Assembly: GCA_964036275.1 (NCBI GenBank)
Contig: OZ038439.1
Coordinates: forward strand, 7,136,169 to 7,200,168
Direction of reading: 5' to 3'
DNA: 64,000 nucleotides
Source: Litoditis marina
Lineage: Eukaryota > Nematoda > Chromadorea > Rhabditida > Rhabditidae
The translations under genes were made by a program, and so were the position numbers. Shown here piece after piece: positions 49,739-61,758 of the stretch; position 1 is the stretch's first letter, and the number at the start of each line of letters is the position of its first letter. The notes beneath the pieces were generated by a model, which had not been told where the DNA came from, did not search any database, and saw only the letters and a list, made by a program, of their open reading frames with translations.

Positions 49739-50695
49739 AATCTGGGACATTGGCCAGATGGTCAATTTTATTGAAAACTGATGATGTTAAAGTTTATTCT
49801 TCATTTATTATGGTTTTGAAAATTATTCCATATGATTACGAGTTGCTCCTACTCACCACGTGGAAAAACGTGATTTTCTGCCACGCCATGACGTCGCAAA
49901 CTGGGACATTGGCCAGAAGGTCAATTTTATTGAAAATTGATAATGTTAAAGTTTATTCTTCATCTATTATGGGTTTTCAAACCATTTCATATGATTTTGA
50001 GTTGCTCCTACTTACCACGTGGAAAAACGTGAAATTTTGCGACGCCATGACGTCGCAAACTGGGACATTGGCCAGAAGGTCAATTTTATTGAAAATTGAA
50101 AATGTTGAAGTTTATTCTCCGTCTATTATGGTTTTGAAAACTATTCCATATGGTTTTGAGTTGCTCCTACTTACCACGTGGAAAAACGTGAAATTTTGCG
50201 ACGCCATGACGTCGCAATCTGGGACATTGGCCAGATGGTCAATTTTATTGAAAACTGATGATGTTAAAGTTTATTCTTCATTTATTATGGTTTTGAAAAT
50301 TATTCCATATGATTACGAGTTGCTCCTACTCACCACGTGGAAAAACGTGATTTTCTGCCACGCCATGACGTCGCAAACTGGGACATTGGCCAGAAGGTCA
50401 ATTTTATTGAAAATTGATAATGTTAAAGTTTATTCTTCATCTATTATGGGTTTTCAAACCATTTCATATGATTTTGAGTTGCTCCTACTTACCACGTGGA
50501 AAAACGTGAAATTTTGCGACGCCATTACATTGCAAACTGGGACATTGGCCAGAAGGTCAATTTTATTGAAAATTGAAAATGTTGAAGTTTATTCTCCGTC
50601 TATTATGGTTTTGAAAACTATTCCATATGGTTTTGAGTTGCTCCTACTTACCACGTGGAAAAACGTGAAATTTTGCGACGCCATGACGTCGCAAA
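49739..50695 (+). repeat. 477-bp trimer nested in the 2701-bp unit
   Basis: The rare GCAATCTGGG mark occurs with TCT at 49741 and 50218, exactly 477 bp apart, followed by the same TTACGAG and TTTTCTGCC monomers. The two copies differ at GCCATGACGTCGC against GCCATTACATTGC (near 50045 and 50522). Confidence 0.82.
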
Positions 50696-51290
50696 CTGGG
50701 ACATTGGCCAGATGGTCAATTTTATTAAAAATTGATGATGTTAAGATTTATTCTTTATCTATTATGGTTTTGAAAACTATTCCATATGGTTTTGAGTTGC
50801 TCCTACTTACCACGTGGAAAAACGTGATTTTTTGCGACGCCATGACGGCGCAAACTAGGACATTGGCCAGATGGTCAATTTTATTGAAAACTGATAATGT
50901 TGAAGTTTATTCTCCATCTATCATGGTTTTGAAAACTATTCCATATGGTTTTGAGTTGCTCCTACTTACCACGTGGAAAAACGTAAAATTTTGCGACGCC
51001 ATGACGTCGCAAACTGGGACATTGGCCAGATGGTCAATTTTATTGAAAATTGATAATGTTGAAGTTTATTCTCCATCTATTATGGTTTTGAAAACTATTC
51101 CATATGGTTTTGAGTTGCTCCTACTTACCACGTGGAAAAACGTGAAATTTTGCGACGCCATGACGTCGCAAACTGGGACATTGGCCAGAAGGTCAATTTT
51201 ATTGAAAATTGATAATGTTACAGTTTATTCTTCATCTATTATGGTTTTTCAAACTATTTCATATGATTTTGAGTTGCTCCTACTTACCAC

Positions 51291-52246
51291 GTGAAAAACG
51301 TGATTTTTTGCGACGCCATGACGTCGCAAACTGGGACATTGGCCAGAAGGTCAATTTTATTGAAAATATATAATGTTAAAGTTTATTCTTCATCTATTAT
51401 GGTTTTTCAAACCATTTCATATGATTTTGAGTTGCTCCTACTTACCACGTGGAAAAACGTGAAATTTTGCGACGCCATTACATTGCAAACTGGGACATTG
51501 GCCAGAAGGTCAATTTTATTGAAAATTGAAAATGTTGAAGTTTATTCTCCATCTATTATGGTTTTGAAAGCTATTCCATATGGTTTTGAGTTGCTCCTAC
51601 TCACCACGTGAAAAAACGTGATTTTTTGCGACGCCATGACGTCGCAAACTAGGACATTGGCCAGATGGTCAATTTTATTGAAAATTGATAATGTTACAGT
51701 TTATTCTTCATCTATTATGGTTTTTCAAACTATTTCATATGATTTTGAGTTGCTCCTACTTACCACGTGAAAAACGTGATTTTTTGCGACGCCATGACGT
51801 CGCAAACTGGGACATTGGCCAGAAGGTCAATTTTATTGAAAATATATAATGTTAAAGTTTATTCTTCATCTATTATGGTTTTTCAAACCATTTCATATGA
51901 TTTTGAGTTGCTCCTACTTACCACGTGGAAAAACGTGAAATTTTGCGACGCCATTACATTGCAAACTGGGACATTGGCCAGAAGGTCAATTTTATTGAAA
52001 ATTGAAAATGTTGAAGTTTATTCTCCATCTATTATGGTTTTGGAAGCTATTCCATATGGTTTTGAGTTGCTCCTACTCACCACGTGGAAAAACGTGATTT
52101 TTTGCGACGCCATGACGTCGCAAACTAGGACATTGGCCAGATGGTCAATTTTATTGAAAATTGATAATGTTACAGTTTATTCTTCATCTATTATGGTTTT
52201 TCAAACTATTTCATATGATTTTGAGTTGCTCCTACTTACCACGTGA
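51291..52246 (+). repeat. 476-bp trimer nested in the 2701-bp unit
   Basis: A trimer starting at CACGTGAAAAACGTG with AAAATATATAATG, then GCCATTACATTGC, then GTTACAGTT recurs at 476 bp (51291 and 51767). The second copy has GGAAGCTATTCC where the first has GAAAGCTATTCC. The arrangement repeats at 53992-54947. Confidence 0.8.
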
Positions 52247-52343
52247 AAAAACGTGATTTTTTGCGACGCCATGACGTCGCAAACTGGGACATTGGCCAGA
52301 AGGTCAATTATATTGAAAATTGAAAATGTTGAAGTTTATTCTT

Positions 52344-55043
52344 CATCTATTATGGTTTTGAAAACTATTCCATATGGTTTTGAGTTGCTCCTACTTACCA
52401 CGTGGAAAAACGTGAAATTTTGCGACGCCATGACGTCGCAATCTGGGACATTGGCCAGATGGTCAATTTTATTGAAAACTGATGATGTTAAAGTTTATTC
52501 TTCATTTATTATGGTTTTGAAAATTATTCCATATGATTACGAGTTGCTCCTACTCACCACGTGGAAAAACGTGATTTTCTGCCACGCCATGACGTCGCAA
52601 ACTGGGACATTGGCCAGAAGGTCAATTTTATTGAAAATTGATAATGTTAAAGTTTATTCTTCATCTATTATGGGTTTTCAAACCATTTCATATGATTTTG
52701 AGTTGCTCCTACTTACCACGTGGAAAAACGTGAAATTTTGCGACGCCATGACGTCGCAAACTGGGACATTGGCCAGAAGGTCAATTTTATTGAAAATTGA
52801 AAATGTTGAAGTTTATTCTCCGTCTATTATGGTTTTGAAAACTATTCCATATGGTTTTGAGTTGCTCCTACTTACCACGTGGAAAAACGTGAAATTTTGC
52901 GACGCCATGACGTCGCAATCTGGGACATTGGCCAGATGGTCAATTTTATTGAAAACTGATGATGTTAAAGTTTATTCTTCATTTATTATGGTTTTGAAAA
53001 TTATTCCATATGATTACGAGTTGCTCCTACTCACCACGTGGAAAAACGTGATTTTCTGCCACGCCATGACGTCGCAAACTGGGACATTGGCCAGAAGGTC
53101 AATTTTATTGAAAATTGATAATGTTAAAGTTTATTCTTCATCTATTATGGGTTTTCAAACCATTTCATATGATTTTGAGTTGCTCCTACTTACCACGTGG
53201 AAAAACGTGAAATTTTGCGACGCCATTACATTGCAAACTGGGACATTGGCCAGAAGGTCAATTTTATTGAAAATTGAAAATGTTGAAGTTTATTCTCCGT
53301 CTATTATGGTTTTGAAAACTATTCCATATGGTTTTGAGTTGCTCCTACTTACCACGTGGAAAAACGTGAAATTTTGCGACGCCATGACGTCGCAAACTGG
53401 GACATTGGCCAGATGGTCAATTTTATTAAAAATTGATGATGTTAAGATTTATTCTTTATCTATTATGGTTTTGAAAACTATTCCATATGGTTTTGAGTTG
53501 CTCCTACTTACCACGTGGAAAAACGTGATTTTTTGCGACGCCATGACGGCGCAAACTAGGACATTGGCCAGATGGTCAATTTTATTGAAAACTGATAATG
53601 TTGAAGTTTATTCTCCATCTATCATGGTTTTGAAAACTATTCCATATGGTTTTGAGTTGCTCCTACTTACCACGTGGAAAAACGTAAAATTTTGCGACGC
53701 CATGACGTCGCAAACTGGGACATTGGCCAGATGGTCAATTTTATTGAAAATTGATAATGTTGAAGTTTATTCTCCATCTATTATGGTTTTGAAAACTATT
53801 CCATATGGTTTTGAGTTGCTCCTACTTACCACGTGGAAAAACGTGAAATTTTGCGACGCCATGACGTCGCAAACTGGGACATTGGCCAGAAGGTCAATTT
53901 TATTGAAAATTGATAATGTTACAGTTTATTCTTCATCTATTATGGTTTTTCAAACTATTTCATATGATTTTGAGTTGCTCCTACTTACCACGTGAAAAAC
54001 GTGATTTTTTGCGACGCCATGACGTCGCAAACTGGGACATTGGCCAGAAGGTCAATTTTATTGAAAATATATAATGTTAAAGTTTATTCTTCATCTATTA
54101 TGGTTTTTCAAACCATTTCATATGATTTTGAGTTGCTCCTACTTACCACGTGGAAAAACGTGAAATTTTGCGACGCCATTACATTGCAAACTGGGACATT
54201 GGCCAGAAGGTCAATTTTATTGAAAATTGAAAATGTTGAAGTTTATTCTCCATCTATTATGGTTTTGAAAGCTATTCCATATGGTTTTGAGTTGCTCCTA
54301 CTCACCACGTGAAAAAACGTGATTTTTTGCGACGCCATGACGTCGCAAACTAGGACATTGGCCAGATGGTCAATTTTATTGAAAATTGATAATGTTACAG
54401 TTTATTCTTCATCTATTATGGTTTTTCAAACTATTTCATATGATTTTGAGTTGCTCCTACTTACCACGTGAAAAACGTGATTTTTTGCGACGCCATGACG
54501 TCGCAAACTGGGACATTGGCCAGAAGGTCAATTTTATTGAAAATATATAATGTTAAAGTTTATTCTTCATCTATTATGGTTTTTCAAACCATTTCATATG
54601 ATTTTGAGTTGCTCCTACTTACCACGTGGAAAAACGTGAAATTTTGCGACGCCATTACATTGCAAACTGGGACATTGGCCAGAAGGTCAATTTTATTGAA
54701 AATTGAAAATGTTGAAGTTTATTCTCCATCTATTATGGTTTTGGAAGCTATTCCATATGGTTTTGAGTTGCTCCTACTCACCACGTGGAAAAACGTGATT
54801 TTTTGCGACGCCATGACGTCGCAAACTAGGACATTGGCCAGATGGTCAATTTTATTGAAAATTGATAATGTTACAGTTTATTCTTCATCTATTATGGTTT
54901 TTCAAACTATTTCATATGATTTTGAGTTGCTCCTACTTACCACGTGAAAAAACGTGATTTTTTGCGACGCCATGACGTCGCAAACTGGGACATTGGCCAG
55001 AAGGTCAATTATATTGAAAATTGAAAATGTTGAAGTTTATTCT
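52344..55043 (+). repeat. 2701-bp 17-mer HOR, copy 2
   Basis: This is a direct head-to-tail copy of 49643-52343. The absence of visible differences over 2.7 kb marks it as one of the youngest large duplications in the window, or an assembly artefact. Confidence 0.9.
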
Positions 55044-56640
55044 CCATCTATTATGGTTTTGAAAGCTATTCCATATGGTTTTGAGTTGATCCTACTTACC
55101 ACGTGGAAAAACGTGATTTTTTGCGACGCCATGACGTCGCAAACTGGGACATTGGCCAGAAGGTCAATTTTATTGAAAATATATAATGTTAAAGTTTATT
55201 CTTCATCTATTATGGTTTTTCAAACCATTTCATATGATTTTGAGTTGCTCCTACTTACCACGTGGAAAAACGTGAAATTTTGCGACGCCATTACATTGCA
55301 AACTGGGACATTGGCCAGAAGGTCAATTTTATTGAAAATTGAAAATGTTGAAGTTTATTCTCCATCTATTATGGTTTTGAAAGCTATTCCATATGGTTTT
55401 GAGTTGCTCCTACTCACCACGTGGAAAAACGTGATTTTTTGCGACGCCATGACGTCGCAAACTAGGACATTGGCCAGATGGTCAATTTTATTGAAAATTG
55501 ATAATGTTACAGGTTATTCGTCATCTATCATGGTTTTTCAAACTATTTCATATGGTTTTGAGTTGCTCCTACTTACCACGTGAAAAAAACGTGATTTTTT
55601 GCGACGCCATGACGTCGCAAACTGGGACATTGGCCAGAAGGTCAATTTTATTGAAAATTGATAATGTTAAAGTTTATTCTTCATCTATTATGGTTTTTCA
55701 AACCATTTCATATGATTTTGAGTTGCTCCTACTTACCATGTGGAAAAACGTGAAATTTTGCGACGCCATTACATTGCAAACTGGGACATTGGCCAGAAGG
55801 TCAATTTTATTGAAAATTGAAAATTTTGAAGTTTATTCTCCATCTATTATGGTTTTGAAAGCTATTCCATATGGTTTTGAGTTGATCCTACTTACCACGT
55901 GGAAAAACGTGATTTTTTGCGACGCCATGACGTCGCAAACTGGGACATTGGCCAGAAGGTCAATTTTATTGAAAATTGATAATGTTAAAGTTTATTCTTC
56001 ATCTATTATGGTTTTCAAAACTATTCCATATGATTTTGAGTTGCTCCTACTTACCACGTGGAAAAACGTGAAATTTTGCGACGCCATGACGTCGCAAACT
56101 GGGACATTGGCCAGATGGTAAATTTTATTGAAAATTGATAATGTTAAAGTTTGTTCTTCATCTATTATGGTTTTAAAAACTATTCCATATGGATTTGAGT
56201 TGATCCTACTTACCACGTGGAAAAACGTGAAATTTTGCGACGCCATGACGTCGCAAACTGGGACATTGGCCAGATGGTCAATTTTATTGAAAATTGATAA
56301 TGTTAAAGTTTATTCTTCATCTATTATGGTTTTGAAAACTATTCCATATGGATTTGAGTTGATCCTACTTACCACGTGGGAAAACGTGATTTTTTGCGAC
56401 GCCATCACGTCGCAAACTGGGACATTGGCCAGAAGGTCAATTTTATTGAGAATTGATAATGTTAAAGTTTATTCTTCATCTATTATGGTTTTGAAAACTA
56501 TTCCATATGGATTTGAGTTGCTCCTACATACCACGTGGAAAAACGTGATTTTTTTGCGACGCCATGACGTCGCAAACTGGGACATTGGCCAGATGGTCAA
56601 TTTTATTGAAAATTGATAATGTTAAAGTTTATTCTTCATC
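55044..56640 (+). repeat. Satellite segment continuing the ATTACATTGC family
   Basis: This tetramer-like order resembles the end of the 2701-bp unit but has diverged: GTTACAGGTTATTCGTC near 55510, GAAAATTTTGAAG near 55820, CATATGGATTTGAGTTGATCC near 56190 and 56350. Changes are more scattered than in neighbouring zones. Confidence 0.7.
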
Positions 56641-57344
56641 TATTATGGTTTTGAAAACTATTCCATATGATTTTGAGTTGCTCCTACTTACCACGTGGAA
56701 AAACGTGATTTTTTGCGACGCCATGATGTCGCAAACTGGGACATTGGCCAGATGGTCAATTTTATTGAAAATTGATAATGTTAAAGTTTATTCTTCATCT
56801 ATTATGGTTTTGAAAACTATTCCGTTTGATTTTGAGTTGATCCTACTTACCACGTGGAAAAGCGTGATTTTTTGCGACGCCATGACGTCGCAAACTGGGA
56901 CATTGGCCAGAAGGTCAATTTTATTGAAAATTGATAATGTTAAAGTTTATTCTTCATCTATTATGGTTTTGAAAACTATTCCATATGATTTTGAGTTGCT
57001 CCTACTTACCACATGGAAAAACGTGATTTTTTGCGACGCCATGACGTCGCAAACTGGGACATTGGCCAGATGGTCAATTTTATTGGAAATTGATAATGTT
57101 AAAGTTTATTCTTTCTCTATTATGGTTTTGAAAACTATTCCATACGGTTTTGAGTTGCTCCTACTTACCACGTGGAAAAAACGTGATTTTTTTTGCGACG
57201 CCATGACGTCGCAAACTGGGACATTGGCCAGAAGGTCAATTTTATTGAAAATTGATAATGTTAACGTTTATTCTTATTTATTATGGTTTTTCGAACTATT
57301 TCATATGATTTTGAGTTGCTCCTACTTACCACGTGGAAAAACGT

Positions 57345-57362
57345 GATTTTTCGCAAACTGGG
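57345..57362 (+). other. Deletion removing most of the palindrome core
   Basis: GTGATTTTTCGCAAACTGGG replaces the normal sequence, with about 16 bases missing between the T tract and CGCAAACTG. The left arm and centre of the 24-bp dyad are gone, leaving the right arm. This is the pattern expected when a hairpin is skipped. Confidence 0.85.
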
Positions 57363-57642
57363 ACATTGGCCAGAAGGTCAATTTTATTGAAAATTGATAA
57401 TGTTAAAGTTTATTCTTCGTCTATTACGGTTTTGAAAACTATTCCATATGGTTTTGAGTTGCTCCTACTTACCACGTGGAAAACGTGATTTTTCGCGACG
57501 CCATGACGTCGCAAACTGGGACATTGGCCAGAAGGTCAATTTTATTAAAAATTGATGATGTTAAGATTTATTCTTTATCTATTATGGTTTTGAAAACTAT
57601 TCCATATGGTTTTGAGTTGCTCCTACTTACCACGTGGAAAAA

Positions 57643-57964
57643 CGTTTGCGACGCCATGACGTCGCAAACTAGGACATTGGCCAGATGGTCAATTTTATTG
57701 AAAACTGATAATGTTGAAGTTTATTCTCCATCTATCATGGTTTTGAAAACTATTCCATATGGTTTTGAGTTGCTCCTACTTACCACGTGGAAAAACGTGA
57801 AATTTTGCGACGCCATGACGTCGCAATCTGGGACATTGGCCAGATGGTCAATTTTATTGAAAATTGATGATGTTAAAGTTTATTCTCCATCTATCATGGT
57901 TTTGAAAACTATTCCATATGATTTTGAGTTGCTCCTACTTACCACGTGGAAAAACGTTTGCGAC
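57643..57964 (+). other. Two 6-bp deletions before the palindrome core
   Basis: Two monomers read AAAAACGTTTGCGACG, lacking 6 bases (of TGATTT) between ACG and TTTGCG. They lie 312 bp apart (2 x 159 - 6), so they are one event copied as a dimer. A similar 7-bp loss occurs independently at 12764 and 14507. Confidence 0.82.
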
Positions 57965-58610
57965 GCCATGACGTCGCAAACTAGGACATTGGCCAGATGG
58001 TCAATTTTATTGAAAACTGATAATGTTGAAGTTTATTCTCCATCTATCATGGTTTTGAAAACTATTCCATATGATTTTGAGTTGCTCCTACTTACCACGT
58101 GGAAAAACGTGAAATTTTGCGACGCCATGACGTCGCAAACTGGGACATTGGCCAGATGGTCAATTTTATTGAAAATTGATGATGTTAAAGTTTATTCTTC
58201 ATTTATTATGGTTTTGAAAATTATTCCATATGATTACGAGTTGCTCCTACTCACCACGTGGAAAAACGTGATTTTCTGCCACGCCATGACGTCGCAAACT
58301 GGGACATTGGCCAGAAGGTCAATTTTATTGAAAATTGATAATGTTAAAGTTTATTCTTCATCTATTATGGTTTTCAAAACTATTCCATATGATTTTAGTT
58401 GCTCCTACTTACCACGTGGAAAAACGTGAAATTTTGCGACGCCATGACGTCGCAAACTGGGACATTGGCCAGATGGTCAATTTTATTGAAAATTGATAAT
58501 GTTAAAGTTTATTCTTCATCTATTATGGTTTTGAAAACTATTCCATATGGATTTGAGTTGATCCTACTTACCACGTGGGAAAACGTGATTTTTTGCGACG
58601 CCATGACGTC

Positions 58611-60326
58611 GCAAACTGGGACATTGGCCAGAAGGTCAATTTTATTGAAAATTGATAATGTTAAAGTTTATTCTTCATCTAATATGGTTTTGAAAACTAT
58701 TCCATATAATTTTGAGTTGCTCCTACTTACCACGTGGAGAAACGTGATTTTTTGCGACGCCATGACGTCGCAAACTGGGACATTGGCCAGAAGGTCAATT
58801 TTATTGAAAATTGATAATGTTAAAGTTTATTCTTTATCTATTATGGTTTTGAAAACTATTCCATATAATTTTGAGTTGCTCCTACTTACCACGTGGAGAA
58901 ACGTGATTTTTTGCGACGCCATGACGTCGCAAACTGGGACATTGGCCAGAAGGTCAATTTTATTGAAAATTGATAATGTTAAAGTTTATTCTTTATCTAT
59001 TATGGTTTTGAAAACTATTCCATATAATTTTGAGTTGCTCCTACTTACCACGTGGAGAAACGTGATTTTTTGCGACGCCATGACGTCGCAAACTGGGACA
59101 TTGGCCAGAAGGTCAATTTTATTGAAAATTGATAATGTTAAAGTTTATTCTTTATCTATTATGGTTTTGAAAACTATTCCATACGGTTTTGAGTTGCTCC
59201 TACTTACCACGTGGAGAAACGTGATTTTTTGCGACGCCATGACGTCGCAAACTGGGACATTGGCCAGAAGGTCAATTTTATTGAAAATTGATAATGTTAA
59301 AGTTTATTCTTTATCTATTATGGTTTTGAAAACTATTCCATATAATTTTGAGTTGCTCCTACTTACCACGTGGAGAAACGTGATTTTTTGCGACGCCATG
59401 ACGTCGCAAACTGGGACATTGGCCAGAAGGTCAATTTTATTGAAAATTGATAATGTTAAAGTTTATTCTTTATCTATTATGGTTTTGAAAACTATTCCAT
59501 ATAATTTTGAGTTGCTCCTACTTACCACGTGGAGAAACGTGATTTTTTTGCGACGCCATGACGTCGCAAACTGGGACATTGGCCAGAAGGTCAATTTTAT
59601 TGAAAATTGATAATGTTAAAGTTTATTCTTTATCTATTATGGTTTTGAAAACTATTCCATATAATTTTGAGTTGCTCCTACTTACTACGTGGAGAAACGT
59701 GATTTTTTTGCGACGCCATGACGTCGCAAACTGGGACATTGGCCAGAAGGTCAATTTTATTGAAAATTGATAATGTTAAAGTTTATTCTTTATCTATTAT
59801 GGTTTTGAAAACTATTCCATATAATTTTGAGTTGCTCCTACTTACCACGTGGAGAAACGTGATTTTTTTGCGACGCCATGACGTCGCAAACTGGGACATT
59901 GGCCAGAAGGTCAATTTTATTGAAAATTGATAATGTTAAAGTTTATTCTTTATCTATTATGGTTTTGAAAACTATTCCATATAATTTTGAGTTGCTCCTA
60001 CTTACCACGTGGAGAAACGTGATTTTTTGCGACGCCATGACGTCGCAAACTGGGACATTGGCCAGAAGGTCAATTTTATTGAAAATTGATAATGTTAAAG
60101 TTTATTCTTTATCTATTATGGTTTTGAAAACTATTCCATATAATTTTGAGTTGCTCCTACTTACCACGTGGAGAAACGTGATTTTTTGCGACGCCATGAC
60201 GTCGCAAACTGGGACATTGGCCAGAAGGTCAATTTTATTGAAAATTGATAATGTTAAAGTTTATTCTTTATCTATTATGGTTTTGAAAACTATTCCATAT
60301 AATTTTGAGTTGCTCCTACTTACCAC
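58611..60326 (+). repeat. Highly homogeneous GTGGAGAAACG/CATATAATT monomers
   Basis: About ten consecutive monomers share GTGGAGAAACGTG, CATATAATTTTGAG and TATTCTTTATCTATT with almost no differences. Three in a row (59558-60037 or so) have a T7 tract and are 160 bp long. One carries ACTACGTGG at 59685. This is a recent monomer-level amplification. Confidence 0.85.
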
Positions 60327-61758
60327 GTGGAGAAACGTGATTTTTTTGCGACGCCATGACGTCGCAAACTGGGACATTGGCCAGAAGGTCAATTTTATTG
60401 AAAATTGATAATGTTAAAGTTTATTCTTTATCTGTTATGGTTTTGAAAACTGTTTCATATGATTTTGAGTTGCTCCTACTTACCACGTGGAGAAACGTGA
60501 TTTTTTGCGACGCCATGACGTCGCAAACTGGGACATTGGCCAGAAGGTCAATTTTATTGAAAATTGATAATGTTAAAGTTTATTCTTTATCTGTTATGGT
60601 TTTGAAAACTATTCCATATAATTTTGAGTTGCTCCTACTTACCACGTGGAGAAACGTGATTTTTTGCGACGCCATGACGTCGCAAACTGGGACATTGGCC
60701 AGAAGGTCAATTTTATTGAAAATTGATAATGTTAAAGTTTATTCTTCATCTAATATGGTTTTGAAAACTATTCCATATAATTTTGAGTTGCTCCTACTTA
60801 CCACGTGGAGAAACGTGATTTTTTGCGACGCCATGACGTCGCAAACTGGGACATTGGCCAGAAGGTCAATTTTATTGAAAATTGATAATGTTAAAGTTTA
60901 TTCTTTATCTATTATGGTTTTGAAAACTATTCCATATAATTTTGAGTTGCTCCTACTTACCACGTGGAGAAACGTGATTTTTTGCGACGCCATGACGTCG
61001 CAAACTGGGACATTGGCCAGAAGGTCAATTTTATTGAAAATTGATAATGTTAAAGTTTATTCTTTATCTGTTATGGTTTTGAAAACTATTCCATATGGTG
61101 TTGACTTGCTCCTACTTACCACGTGGAGAAACGTGATTTTTTGCGACGCCATGACGTCGCAAACTGGGACATTGGCCAGAAGGTCAATTTTATTGAAAAT
61201 TGATAATGTTAAAGTTTATTCTTTATCTGTTATGGTTTTGAAAACTATTCCATATGGTGTTGACTTGCTCCTACTTACCACGTGGAGAAACGTGATTTTT
61301 TGCGACGCCATGACGTCGCAAACTGGGACATTGGCCAGAAGGTCAATTTTATTGAAAATTGATAATGTTAAAGTTTATTCTTCATCTAATATGGTTTTGA
61401 AAACTATTCCATATAATTTTGAGTTGCTCCTACTTACCACGTGGAGAAACGTGATTTTTTGCGACGCCATGACGTCGCAAACTGGGACATTGGCCAGAAG
61501 GTCAATTTTATTGAAAATTGATAATGTTAAAGTTTATTCTTCATCTAATATGGTTTTTCAAACTATTCCATATAATTTTGAGTTGCTCCTACTTACCACG
61601 TGGAGAAACGTGATTTTTTGCGACGCCATGACGTCACAAACTGGGACATTGGCCAGAAGGTCAATTTTATTGAAAATTGATAATGTTAAAGTTTATTCCT
61701 TATCTATTATGGTTTTGAAAACTATTCCATATAATTTTGAGTTGCTCCTACTTACCAA
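60327..61758 (+). repeat. 1432-bp 9-mer HOR, copy 1
   Basis: Positions 60327-61635 match 61759-63067 with no difference noticed. Bounding mismatches are 60326 (C) against 61758 (A) on the left, and 61636 (A, in GACGTCACAA) against 63068 (G) on the right. Marks are AAAACTGTTTCATATG, TCTGTTATGG, CATATGGTGTTGACTTG and TCTAATATGG. Confidence 0.88.

Larger units (their letters stand above)
49643..52343 (+). repeat. 2701-bp 17-mer HOR, copy 1
   Basis: The unit abuts a second copy at 52344-55043. All landmarks I compared are offset by exactly 2701 bp (17 x 159 - 2), with no internal difference noticed. Flanking mismatches are 49642 (C) against 52343 (T), and 52343 (T) against 55044 (C). Marks include GCAATCTGGG, TATGATTACGAG, GATTTTCTGCCACG, ATGGGTTTTCAAACC, GCCATTACATTGC, ATGACGGCGC and AAAATATATAATG. 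Confidence 0.9.
56641..58610 (+). repeat. Degenerate satellite stretch rich in indels
   Basis: Private substitutions and small deletions are frequent: GCCATGATGTCGC near 56722, CCGTTTGATT near 56823, TTCTTATTTATTATGG near 57270, loss of a palindrome arm at 57352, 6-bp losses at 57644 and 57956, and GATTTTAGTTGC at 58391. The region looks older or less homogenised than the arrays on either side. Confidence 0.75.
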
